A stretch of 64,000 bases of DNA from Magnolia sinica. Lineage: Eukaryota; Streptophyta; Magnoliopsida; Magnoliales; Magnoliaceae. Where the stretch lies: the NCBI RefSeq assembly GCF_029962835.1, contig NC_080586.1:70247001-70311000 (forward strand), read 5' to 3'. Position 1 is the first letter of the stretch, and the number at the start of each line of letters is the position of its first letter. Made by a program: the position numbers and the translations under genes. This document shows, piece by piece, positions 46,826 to 58,095 of the stretch. Under the pieces are notes generated by a model. The model was given only the letters and a program-made list of their open reading frames with translations, searched no databases and was not told where the DNA came from.

Positions 46826-47274
46826 CTACATTCAACAAAGCTGAAGTGTAACATACCACCTTGAAGATTAATCACATTCAACTTAATCTATGCATTCAGA
46901 CTAAAAATAATGGCATGATGATTTTGCATGCACATGCACACAACCAGCTTGCTACATGCTTAAATGCAAGATTGGACATAAAAAGAAACTGGCCAAAGAC
47001 CCACTTATCACGAACTGGCCCTTCTTAACCATGAACTTTTTGATGGTATCACCTTTTCAACATGGAGACGTTCTGACAAACTGGGCCATAAAGTTCAGAT
47101 GTGGAAAATCATCACCACAGACAAATCAAAGAAAAGTATGAAAAGATGGCATCTTTACAACAAATTCCAGGGAAAAAAGAACTCTAATGGCAGACATGCT
47201 GATGTACAATGTTTTGGTGACTAGACATGTGACATACAAAACCATCATCAATGATCCAACATAGATTGTCCTGA

Positions 47275-48126
47275 TTATAACACTGAAGCACAACGAATGA
47301 GTTCCCTAACGCCGAAAAGACGGAAGGAAGCATGAGGCGGGATCCCTAAGAAGCGAATCCAAACAACTTGATGGGCTTGGGCGAGGGCAGGGGACCATAC
47401 ATCAACCCTATCAAATCCCATACTGGAATGCAGGATAGTATCAGTAAAGAAGGAGATCAGTTCCATCCGAGTCTTGAAGACCAAGAGAAACTGATCCTAC
47501 CCAGTGCGGATGATGTCTATGGCAGAGGAGATATACCTTGAGTCATTGAGGCATTTAACCAAATGGCTGATGGACAGGTCACTTTTGGAGGCATACCCCA
47601 CCAAGGCGAGGCTCAGATCTCGTAGCTTTTCTCGGACCTCCTTAGAATCTGCATGCGCCAGATGCGCGGCTGCCGAAGAAGGAGGGCTTGCACTGATGGG
47701 GATGGATGCATTTCTGGTTGGAGACTTGGGCAGATTGGTGGGTCCGGATGCAGATCTGGTAGGGCCTTTGGCTACATCAACGAAGGAGCGGCCGGTGCTC
47801 AGCGTTTGAGCAGGAGATGCCCTTGAGTTGGAATCTTCGATGAGGGGCTCTGATCTGGTGGGAGAGGGAGGAACCCTGGGTTTAGCCCAGGAGATTCCCC
47901 AAATCCTTCCGTCCACCATCTTCCCATCAAGGAAACCCATAGCCGCGCGCACGTCATCTTCGTACAGGAAACGGATGACGGCGTAGTTGTGAGGTCTCCT
48001 GAATGTGGGTTTCCAGGGTATGTAGATGTCTACTATCTTCCCATTGTAGGTGTTACCGATGAATAGGGAGAAATAGGTGGAAAGGGTAGCTGAAAATGCG
48101 GGTTTCGGATTTTTTCGAGAAACCAC
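47275..48126 (-). pseudogene. LINE ORF1-like protein (RRM plus DUF4283-like), truncated
   Basis: From 48126 an RRM-like domain runs LSTYFSLFIGNTYNGKI, IYIPWKPTFRRPHNYAVIRF and GFLDGKMVDGRIW. A proline/serine-rich linker (PPSPTRSE, SPPSSAAAH) follows. After the stop at 47497 the same frame continues as FLLVFKTRMELISFF, then VDVWSPALAQAHQVVWIRFLGIPPHASF, which resembles the DUF4283-type domain of plant L1 ORF1. No zinc finger, endonuclease or reverse transcriptase follows, so only the front of a LINE is present. As LINE copies are normally truncated at the front, this looks like a captured piece. Confidence 0.65.
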
Positions 48127-48403
48127 TTTCCAATCGCTGGGGCGAATGACAGGATTTCAGACTTGATGCAGCGAAGAAGGGTGGATGGAGTGGCGATTTG
48201 GCAGGATAGGGTGCTCATCGGGGTTTCTGAAATGGGAGGGATTGAGGCGGATGGGGTTAGGGTTTCTGGAATTTGGGGGTTTTTTCGGGTTGGGGGGTTT
48301 TTCGGACGCATGCTCTCTTACTAAATCTGTTTTTAATAAGGCGTCTAACATCATGGTGGGCCTGATCTTAATGAAGTGTTCCCTATCTCTGTACTCGGGT
48401 ACG

Positions 48404-48491
48404 GTTCGAAACCGTTTTGTATTAGAAAGCGCTTAAAACCGTTTCTGAACCAAAACTATAGCCGTTCCTGAACAGTAATTTTGGTGTAGCT
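48404..48491. repeat. Right subterminal repeats and terminus of the CACTA-like element
   Basis: GGTTCGAAACCGTTTT, TTAAAACCGTTTCTG and GCCGTTCCTGAAC lead to ATTTTGGTGTAG, the inverted counterpart of the left end. Confidence 0.75.
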
Positions 48492-49555
48492 AGTCTCTAA
48501 AATTTGGCTCGATTTCTCTCTCATTCTCTCTTTAGAGGAGGGAGGAGAGCTTTCAAGTGATAGGAAAGGGCTCTAGAGAGGAGAGGTGATTTGCGGAGAA
48601 GAATAATCTCCTAGAGAGAGTGATTTGAAGGCAAAAAAGCCAGAGAAATCGTACATGAGTGACAAGAGAAAAGAAAAGGGGAGAGGGGGAGGGAAGTTCA
48701 CCTAAAGTCCATGAGTAGGGTCAGAATTGGCTATGCCCTATCATCTCTTTGTTTAAAGTATATTTGATTTTTCATTTTCCTTCTCACATCTTTTCCGAAC
48801 CTGCATTTATATTCTTCCCATAATTCTTTTATTTGCTCTTACTTATTGTTTTTTTTTTTTACTTTCCAACTCCAGTCAGTTAGACTAACGTTGAGCGCAT
48901 ACATGGTCTCTATAGTTCCACCTCTAATATAGATTTTTAAAAACTAAGTCAAATTCTCAAAAAAAAAATCAAAAAAATCAAAAAAATTAAAAAAAATTAA
49001 AAATTAAAAATTAAAATTTTAAAAATCAAAATCTCATAAAGTAGAAATACCCATGTGGGCAAAAAAGAAAAATTCTTGACTCATTTTCCATCACCAAGGC
49101 CCTTGTCATCTTTGACCGTGAAACAACCGTAGGAGTCACTCAAACTAGAGAGTCTTGTGGTTCCCCACCTCACAAGCAATTTAATAGTGTTTAGCTGACC
49201 ATAAATTTAGAACTTTATTTGGTCAGTGGCAACCGCAAGTCCAAGAAATGAAGAAGGTAAGATGTAAGCACCACTGTTTTCTATGGTGTAGTTCACTTAA
49301 ACTTTGGATATACTTCAATTTTGGGCTCATAACCGAAAGTGAGCTGGAAAAATGAATGAACAGTGTTGATAAGACACATCACGTGGGCCCCACAGATAGC
49401 ATGCTAAGTTACTCTGTACCCAATTTGGATCCGCCATCCAGGGGGATGTGAATTTCCTGCAGCCCCCAACTATAAATATTCCTATAGCCTTAAGCTTTGT
49501 GGGACCTAGTGATGTATGTGCCATATTCATTCCATTCATCTATTTCACCGGCTCA
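48492..49555. other. Non-coding, low-complexity A/T and GAGA stretches
   Basis: GAGAG-rich sequence (48520-48690) and an (A)n/(T)n low-complexity run at 48955-49030. No gene support. Confidence 0.6.
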
Positions 49556-49559
49556 TTTT

Positions 49560-49815
49560 AAGACATGAGCCCTAACAAGAGGCAAATGCAAATCGCAAGT
49601 GGACCGCACCATAAGAAATGGTGGGGATTGAACAACCGCCATTAAAAACTTCTTAGGGGCCACGGAAGTTTTGAATCAAGCTGATATTTCTGTTTTAATT
49701 CCTTTCATTTATGTCGAAGTCACCTTATGAATAGGTTAAATAGCAAATAAATATCACGTTTGGCCCTAAAAAGTTTTCAGCAGTGGGCATCATTATCCCT
49801 ACTATATTTCTTATG
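49560..49815. repeat. Dispersed repeat family F1 copy
   Basis: Shares ordered blocks with 179-500 and 62880-63190: 'taagaaatggtggggattga', 'aaaacttcttaggggccac', 'gaagttttgaatcaagctga' and 'atttc.tgtttt'. Confidence 0.75.
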
Positions 49816-50430
49816 GTATGGTATTATAACAATCCAAAATCTGGCACTCAAGTATAGATACTTATATACCAAATTCTAAGGTGTTAGATAAATAATAAAC
49901 GAGTGCTTCTTTATAATACATCTTTTTTTTCCATTCAATCCAATTTTCACATTTGCATGATATACATCGCAGAAAAGTAAAATAAACTTAACTTTAAAAA
50001 TAGAGTTCCAATCATCATCAAATCAATTAAACTTGTCCACTCATTTATTAAAAAATTAAATAATTCGTTAAGTGCCAATTGTTCTACTAAAACATAAGGA
50101 ATATATTTATTTATTGATTGATTTCTAAGAGCTCCGCTGCACTCATGAAAGGTATCTCGTCCATGGATTCTCATAGTTCTTCAGGATATCATCACCTTTT
50201 CTTCTGATCCTACATCATCCAATGGTGTGTACACTAAAAGGGTGAGTGGTCATCTCAATGAAAACTCCTCCCAAAATTACACATCCATCATCATAGTCCA
50301 GTATAGTTTACAAATATAAAAAAAGAAAGATACTATATTCACTTCACATGTAAATCTTGATTAATACATGAATGTACATCGGCCTGGGAATGCAGATCTA
50401 GCCAGCAGTGCGAGTAAAACATACGATACA
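49816..50430. other. No recognisable feature
   Basis: A/T-rich non-coding sequence. Only short open frames without family similarity. Confidence 0.4.
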
Positions 50431-50439
50431 AATAAACTA

Positions 50440-50590
50440 CAACAATGACCTAACATCCACAAGGGACAATCATCGGCATGACCCAGCATCTCTAAAGAGA
50501 CAATCATCGGCATCATGATCCGAAAATTATAAAGGACATACATCGGCATTACGACCCGACTCCCCCAAGGGACAATCATCAACATCATTA
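50440..50590. repeat. Minisatellite with GGGACAATCATCGGCAT core
   Basis: Four imperfect copies of 'ggacaatcatcggcatga' spaced about 35-45 bp (50464, 50500, 50535 and 50570). Confidence 0.75.
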
Positions 50591-50788
50591 GGTAAAAGTA
50601 CCATAAATGCTTGATTAGCTAATCTTTTATTAATCTGGTTTACAAAGCAATCAATTATGAAAACCTTATACACTTAGTGGCCTTTTTTATCACCATATCA
50701 TGATTAATAAAAGTAATCGCTATAAATACAAGTCCATTCGTGTATACATAACAAATGGCTCATCACCCATACTACTTAAGGCTCATAA

Positions 50789-51848
50789 TGTTGGGAAGAA
50801 ACGATTGGATACACCGAAAATATCAAAAAATAAATCGAAAATAAAATATTTCACTAAGCTGAATCACGTATAAAATACACTATCCTTAAAGCGTGATTCG
50901 CCCCCTTATCAATTGTTGATGGGTTACAAGCAAATTGCTTCCAGGATAAGACAAGTCTTATCTGGATCCAGCGTGAAGCAATCACGATAGGTCCACTGTA
51001 GAATAATTTTAACGCAGCAGATTTCTTCTGGCAAACTCAAATGGTGGAGATGTTCCAAGTATTTTAGAATGGACCTATGAATTGTATCTAATTTGATGGG
51101 AAAGCTGGTGTGTTGAGATGATGAAATCAGACTGGAATAGTCCAGTTTATATAGGTATCATGTAGTGGACCATTGCTAGACTGCTATCAATGGTTCAGAA
51201 TGTTTGGATTACATTTCTGACCGTTGATCATTAACTCCAGCCGTTTCTGGTCATCGGATCAAAAGGATCTGACCGTTGGATCATCATAGTCCATCCGTTT
51301 TTAGACCGTTTGGCTTTTAAGACAGAGAACCGTTTTCAGAAACTGTTAAACGTTTCAGATTTATGATCCGACCGTTCTCAGTCTTCTATAAAACTCAGAC
51401 CATTTTAAACCTACTGCACACGGGCACAGACTAGATCCATCGCACCGTCTCACGTAAGGTCGCGAGGGAGCAACCACTCTGAGACATGATGGGCACGTGC
51501 AAAGTGCAAAGTGCGTCATCTAACGTCACTACAGCCACACTGCCTATGCCCTTGCCCATGCCCGTGCCCGTGCCCGAGCGAGAGCGTGCACGTGCGTGCG
51601 TGTGTTCCAGTGCTACACACTGGAACACACAACCCGAGTATCACTTCTCCAAAAACTCCAAGTAAGAATACTCTTCACAAGTCCACATATAAACCACAAA
51701 AATTTTTTTCTCATTTTCGATGTGGGACAAAGCACACACACCTCACTTTTTAATTGAAAAAATTCAAAAAGTGTTTTGGCGGGAAAATCCCAAAATTTTA
51801 AAAAATTTAAATTTTCATTTTTATTATTTTAAAAACCATTGATATTCA
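50789..51848 (-). repeat. Copia D 3' LTR (1060 bp)
   Basis: Bounded by TG...CA. A TATA box reads CTATATAAA on the minus strand (51147-51154). It holds a GC-rich stretch with CCCGTGCCCGTGCCCG and CACGTGCGTGCG (51545-51605). At 50885-50899 it contains CTTAAAGCGTGATTC (plus strand), whose complement lies next to the 5' LTR. Confidence 0.92.
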
Positions 51849-51862
51849 ATAATCCCCTACTG
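51849..51862 (-). other. Copia D polypurine tract
   Basis: On the minus strand AGTAGGGGATTAT lies directly before the LTR start TGAATATC. Confidence 0.65.
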
Positions 51863-52407
51863 ATTTTTTAAAACAATGAAAACTCTGCCAGAATAATAAC
51901 AGTTATTATGCATAAAGAAAGATATCTTGCGATTTGAATCTTTCCTTAGTGTAAGTATTTTAAAGTTATTTCGAAATTTCTGGTTGCCGCAACATTGAAC
52001 CAGTTATTTCTATATTATATAACCAAAAATACCACATACATAATAGCTCCTGCACTAAGTGTTCATTTATAATCTCGCTTAGCACTTTTAATGGCCATGT
52101 GCTTATCTTGTTTCATGAACGATCCCGAGATAACTCTAACTCTCATGAGAAGCGGCACCACTTCTACGTTCACGTAGGTGGAATTCTTCTAGTATTTCCA
52201 TTAAAACACTTGTCCTGTTTGACTGGACTTCATTAAGAGTTTAATACTCATCCCTCTTTTAAAACGGCCAGCATTATCATTCTGGATGAGGTTATTAATT
52301 TATTTAGTGCTAAAACTTTTCACTTATTAGTGAATTGTTGTTACCTATTAAACCCAATATTTAGAGATTTTCTAATTTAGGGTTGAGTTTCTTTCACTGG
52401 TGAAACT

Positions 52408-55400
52408 TTAAGTAAAGAGTTTCAACTCCATCCCTCTAGATGTTGTCCTTACTACCTCTCTCGTTAGGGGTTTAGTAAAAAGATCAGCCAAGTTATTACT
52501 TGACTTTACATATGAGATCGCAATGATTCCATCTTGAATCAATTGCCTTATAAAATCATGTCTCAAACTTATGTGTCTGGACTTCCCATTATATGTACCG
52601 CTATAGGCTCTCGCTAGAGTGGCTTCACTACCACAATGAAGTAAAACAGCCGGTATAGGCTCCACATAGAATGGAATTTCTAATAGAAGATTCCTTGACC
52701 ACCCAGCCTCTTTGCCTGTAGTAACCAAAGCTATGAACTCAGATTCCATAGCTGAGTGTGTTGTGTAAGTTTATTTCTTGGATCCCCAAGATATAGCTGC
52801 ACCTCCTAGGGTGAATATTCACCCTGTAGTGGACTTATTATCCCCTACACTCGATATCCAACTTGCATCGGTATATCTTTCCAATACTGTTGGAAATTCT
52901 GAGTAAAATAACCCTAGTTCTTTGGTTTCTTTAAGATAATGTAGAACTCTACTTACTGCTTTCTAGTGTTCAACACTTGGATTACTCATAAACCTTCTTA
53001 GTTTATTTACAGCGTATGCTATATCCGGTCTTGTACATTGCATTGCATACATAAGACTGCCTATAGCACTAGCATACTCTAGTTGTGCAACTGCTCTTCC
53101 ACTTTTTTCTTTTAACTTGATACTTGGATCAAATGGGATCTTTGCCTCTTTAATTTTCAAGTGATTAAACTTGTTTATTATTTTCTCAATATAATGAAAC
53201 TGGCATACTGTGAAACCCCCACTATGTTTTTTAATTTTGATACCTAATATGATATCTACTTGTCCAAGATCCTTCATTTTGAAAACTGAAGAGAAAAACT
53301 TTTTGATTTTAGTTACACCTTCTATTTTATTACTGATTACATATCATCTATATACAAGCATATGATTACAATATAATCATTACACACTTTTGAATATATG
53401 CATTTATCAGCAATATTATGTTCAAAACCATAAGACAGAACTTTAGAATCAAATTTATCATGCTACTGTTTTGGTGCTTGCTTTAATCCAAACAAAGACT
53501 TAACAAGTCTACATACTTTTCTTTCATTTCCTGGTAGAACAAACCCTTCTGGTTGGTCCATGTAAACCTCCTTATCAAGATTACCATTCAGGAATGTTGT
53601 CTTCACATCCATTTGATTGATATGAAAATGATGTATGGATGCTAGGGCGAATAAAATCTTAATCGATGTTATTCGAGCTAGCGGTGAATAAGTGTCAAAA
53701 TAATCGATTCCTTCTTTCTGTCGGAAACCCTTAGCAACTAATCTTACCTTAAAGGTTTGAATTGTACCATCTGTATAATATTTTTTCTTAAATACTCACT
53801 TACAACCTATTAGTTTAGAACTTGGAGGTAGATCTACCAATTGTCGTGTTTGGTTAGACATTATGGAATCCATTTCATCATTAATCGCTTCTTTCTTAAA
53901 AGCGGAGTCTCTTGAAGTCATAGCTTCACTAAAGGTTTTAGGTTCATCTTCTATAGTTAAAACCATAGGTATTTTTCTATTCACCTTCTCTCTATCACCC
54001 TCAACTAGATGAAAAGAGAGTCGCTATGAGTCTATTTGATCAGGATCAAGACTCTTTTTTACTCTTGCTCTTTGACTCCTACGAGGTTCATTAGGAGTTT
54101 TCTCTTTTATTTGTGTTTCTTTTATAATTTCATTAGGAGAATGAATCTCAACATTCTTTTTCTACGTGAATACAGAATTCTTAAAGAACTCTACATCTCT
54201 GGACTCTATGATTACATTGGAGTCTAAGTCTAAAAGTCTATAGGCCTTACGATGTTGTACATATCCTACAAGGACGCACTTGATAGCTCTTGGTCCTAAC
54301 TTAGTTCTTTTCAGTTCTGGTGTTCTGCAGTATGCAAGACACCCCCACACTCTAAGATACCTAATGTTTGGTTTTCTTCCTTTTTATATTTCGTATGGAG
54401 AGGTCTTGATTTTCTTAGAAGGAATTCGGTTTAAAACATGACATGCAGCTAACAGTACTTTTGCCCATAGGTTTAATGGCAATTGTGCTTGTATTAGCAT
54501 TGAGTTAACCATTTCTACTAATGTCCTATTTTTTTCTCTCTGTTACACCATTTTGTTGTGGTGTATAAGGTGTTGTGTACTGATATATTATGCCGTGTTC
54601 TTTACAATAGTTAAAAAATTTATTAGAGAAATATTCTCCTCCTCGGTCACTATGAAGGATTTTAATATTTTTATCCAATTGATTTTCTACTTCAGATTTA
54701 TAGATCTTGAATACATTAAATCTTCATCTTTCGATTTTAACAAATATATATATATATATATACATATCTTGAACAATCATCTATAAATGTTATAAAGTAC
54801 CTTTTACCTCCACGAGTAAGAACGCCATTTGGTTCACATATGTCAGTATGCATTGGGTCTAATATTTGAGATGATCTCTCAATACTAGGGAATGGTTTCT
54901 TGATTATTTTAGACCGTATGCATACTTCACATTTATCTTTGTCACTATCATTATATGATATTAGGCCATTCTTAGTCATGAGTTTTATGGTACTGTATCT
55001 AATATGGGCTAGTCTTCCATGTCATAGCGTTACAGACTCAATCATGTAAGCAGAAGAATTCTTTTCATTCAGAGATAATTTAATCATCCCATTACAAGCG
55101 TATCCCTTACCCACAAAGTTTCCGTTCTTAGACAAGATCAGCTTGCCTGATTCAAACATAACCAAAATCTTAGGTTTGCTTAAAAGATCCCCTGAAACAA
55201 GATTCCTCCTTATATATGGGACATGCAATACATTGGTCAAGATTACTTTTTTTCGAGAGGTAAAGAGTAATTCCACGGTTCCTTTTCATACAATTTTTGA
55301 TCGTCCTTCATTTCCCATTTGAACCTCTTGACCATTGGTCTCGTCTTCATAGGTTTCGAAGGCATATCGATCATTGCATACATGGACTGTGCCACCTGTA

Positions 55401-56304
55401 TCATACCACCAACCAGGAATTTTCTCTTGAACTAGGTTCACTTCTATGACCATGGCTATGATTTCATCGTCTACTACATTAGCCTCTTTCTTAGGCTTTT
55501 TTCGGTCTCTACAGACTAGGGCGAAATGCCTGGTCTTGCCGCAGACATAGCAAGCTTCCTTAGGTTTGCCATTTTCTTCTTTTGGATTTTCTTGAATTTT
55601 CCTTGATCTTTATTAGGTTTAAGGGAATCAGCTTTCTCATAGGTATTATTTTGGGATGGCCGTTCTACTGCGTTTACCTTAGATGAGGATGCACCATTAG
55701 CGTCATCCTTTTTGTCTTAGTTACGGGATTCCTCTTCAATTCGAAGATGCTTTTGGATTTGTTTCAAGGTGAACTTTTTAGATTTATGCAGTAGTTTCTT
55801 CCTGTAGTCTTTCCAGCTCAGAGGCAATTTTGCGATTATAGCTTCGACTTGAAAGGATTCAGGAAGATCAATTTTTATGGCTTTTATTTTGTTTACAATA
55901 AGTTGCAATTCTTGGATTTGGGCAAGCAGCGGTAGATTGTCGACCATCGTGAAGTCAAAATACCTGGCAATTAGAAAATTCTATGCACCTTCCTCTTCAA
56001 CCTTATATTTATATTCCAGCGCACTCCAAATTTCTTTCGCTGATGTGGTCCCCATGTACAAATCGTACAAATGATCAGAGAGAGTATTGAGAATGTGGCC
56101 ACGACATAGCAGTTCATCTTCTTATCACTTGATTCTAGCAGCAACCTGTTGGAGAGTCGGGTCCAGGATGTAGTAGATCTTCATAGCGATCAGTAGGAAT
56201 TTCAGTTTGTCCTACCATCTAGTGAAATTTGAACTATCGAATTGGTTCAATCGGATCAGATCCTGGTTCATCAATTTGACTGATGCAACACTTTCAGTGT
56301 CCAT
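52408..56304 (-). pseudogene. Copia D gag-pol polyprotein, decayed
   Basis: Gag starts at 56304 (MDTESVASVKLMNQDLIRL), 18 bases inside the LTR. A zinc knuckle CYVCGKTRHFALVC lies at about 55515-55556. Protease follows with WWYDTGGTVHVC. Integrase has HGRLAHI...CEVC and FITFIDDCSRY, then an inserted (AT)n run at 54744-54762. Its end has AYRLLDLDSNVIIESRDV. Reverse transcriptase is fragmented, with a YIDD active site near 53343-53355 and ARPLMYAMQCTRPDIAYAV-like sequence at 53000-53060. RNase H (52408-52749) has MESEFIALVTTGKEAGW. Stops include TGA where Trp precedes HGRLAH. Not functional. Confidence 0.9.
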
Positions 56305-56319
56305 GAATCACGCTTTAAG
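56305..56319 (-). other. Copia D primer-binding position, complementary to its own LTR
   Basis: Two bases inside the 5' LTR the RNA strand reads CTTAAAGCGTGATTC, then the gag ATG. This is not the usual TGGTATCAGAGC tRNA-Met site. It is exactly complementary to 15 bases of U5 in the 3' LTR (50885-50899); the 5' LTR has one mismatch (56418-56432). The 3' end of the U5 strand would point toward the LTR, the right geometry for priming. Confidence 0.6.
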
Positions 56320-56321
56320 AT

Positions 56322-57150
56322 TGTTGGGAATAAACGATTGGATACACCAAAAATATCAAAAAATAAATCGAAAATAAAATATTTCACTAGGCTGAATCAC
56401 GTATAAAATACGATGTCCTTAAAGCGTAATTCGCCCCCTTATCAACTGCTGATGGGTTACAGGCGAATTGCTTCCAGGATAAGACAAGCCTTATCTGGAT
56501 CCAGCGTACAGCAATCACGATAGGTCCACTGTGAAACAATTTTAACGTAGCAGATTTCTTCTGGCATACTCAGACGGTGGAGATGTTCTAAGTATTTTAG
56601 AATAGAGCTACAGATTGTATCAGATTTGATGGGAGAGCTGGTGTGTTGAGATGATGAAATCGGACTGGAATGGTCCAGTTTATATAGGTATCATGTAGTG
56701 GACCGTTGCTAGACTATTATCAATAGTTCAGAATGTTTGGATTACGTTTCTGACCGTTGATCATTAACTCCAGCTGTTTCTGGTCGTCGGATCAAAGGAT
56801 CTGACCGTTGGATCACAATGCGCACGTGCGAAGTGCAAAGTGCGCCACTACAGCCACACTGCTTCACTGCCCACACCCTCACCCGTGCCCGTGCCCGAGC
56901 GCAAGCACGCACGCGCGTGCGTGCGTGTGTTCCAGCGAGCTTCACCTCCTCCAAAAACTCCAAGTAAGAATACTTTTCACAAGTCCACATATAAATCACA
57001 AAAGTTTTCTTCTCATTTCCGATGTGGGACAAAGCACACACACCGCACTTTTTAATTCAAAAAATTCAAAAAGCGTTTTGGCAGGAAAATCCTGAAATTT
57101 TGAAAATTTTGAATTTTTGTTTTTATTATTTTAAAAACTATTGATATTCA
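56322..57150 (-). repeat. Copia D 5' LTR (829 bp)
   Basis: Homologous to 50789-51848 along its length, with a TATA box (CTATATAAA, minus, about 56679-56687). It lacks about 200 bp relative to the 3' LTR after GACCGTTGGATCA (56815). Confidence 0.92.
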
Positions 57151-57760
57151 ACACAACACATCATAATGTTATCTCCGTAAACAAATAGGCCATCTAAGTT
57201 ATAACACATAGTCCGATAAGTGTGTTCTCAACATAACAACACATATTATTTATATAAATAGTTTTCCACACATATCGTACATGGTTCGTGTCTTAAATAG
57301 AGTCTTTGACGTGGATAACCATACCATACATCTCAAGGTTTAGCAATCAGATTGTAAGAATCACTGTTTCATTCCTTAGCATTGACCGTTTCAAATTTCT
57401 CATCATGTAAGCATCAATGCGCATGGATAAAGGATAAACAATAAAGTATAGTTCAAATTTATAGCAAATTCTAAATCATACATGAGTAAAATCCAATCCT
57501 ATTAGAGTTGATAATAACAGGTAAAAGCATACTAAACGTATGAACTAAACATGTTATATAAAAGTTTAACTAAGAATGATAAATTTAACCAGCTATAACT
57601 ATTTTATGAATTCTCGCAGAAAGCTTAAACGAGTGTTCCCATCTCTAAAGTTGGATCACCTTTGACATTGCTAAAATCACGTGTACATACTTTAGTGTCA
57701 AGCACTAACATAAATTACACATGTTGTGTTGTTAGATTGATATATTAATTCCATGTATTT
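57151..57760. other. No recognisable feature
   Basis: A/T-rich non-coding flank of Copia D. Confidence 0.4.
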
Positions 57761-57762
57761 GG

Positions 57763-58095
57763 TTGAGCCCGCTCATCCATACAGATACACGTGCTAATAT
57801 AGAAACATGTGTGAAATCTGAGCTTTCCATCAGGCGTGCTACACTGTTTAGATCTTCTGGCCTCAAAATCGATCGATTTCAAACCACAGGTGGGCAACAA
57901 CGTGCAAAAGAAATGGACGGCCAGAGAATAGATGGTTTTGACCGCTGCTTTACTCCATGCATCTGGCCCACCTGAGTGAAACACGTAAATGGGCAGATCT
58001 ATGAAGCAGATGATCTATCCAGGGATGAAAAACTCAGATTTCGCACATGTATTCTATATTGGCACCTGTGCCAACATGTGGATGTGCCGGGCCTA
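57763..58095. mobile_element. MITE, ~330 bp, inverted ends
   Basis: 'gctaatatagaaacatgtgt' then 'gaaatctgagctttccatc' at the left pairs with the inverted 'gccaatatagaatacatgtg' then 'cgaaatctgagtttttcatcc' at the right. The same layout is found at 63464-63755, so these are two members of one family. Confidence 0.8.

Larger units (their letters stand above)
40614..48491. mobile_element. CACTA-like non-autonomous element carrying captured gene pieces
   Basis: The left end (G)ACTACACCAAAAT and the inverted right end (GCTACACCAAAAT on the minus strand) match over CTACACCAAAAT. Each is followed by subterminal AGGAACGG / AAACCGTTCC repeats in both orientations, as in CACTA elements. The first terminal bases are mutated and no 3-bp duplication is clear. 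The 7.9 kb interior holds no transposase but exons of at least two host gene families and a LINE ORF1, all on the minus strand. I infer a Pack-CACTA type element. Confidence 0.65.
50789..57150 (-). mobile_element. Ty1/Copia retrotransposon D, full structure
   Basis: LTRs at 56322-57150 (5') and 50789-51848 (3'), both TGTTGGGAA...GATATTCA on the plus strand. Between them on the minus strand lie gag, protease, integrase, reverse transcriptase and RNase H in Copia order. The 5' LTR lacks about 200 bp present in the 3' LTR. A 5-bp duplication is not evident: CATAA on the left, ACACA on the right. Confidence 0.92.

Noticed and set aside
48185-48436. Plus-strand open frame rich in Gly/Phe near the LINE-like ORF
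   Set aside because: Antisense of the proline-rich leader upstream of the ORF1-like frame.
50784-57160. CATAA as target duplication of Copia D
   Set aside because: The right flank directly after the LTR is ACACA. CATAA occurs only some bases farther out.
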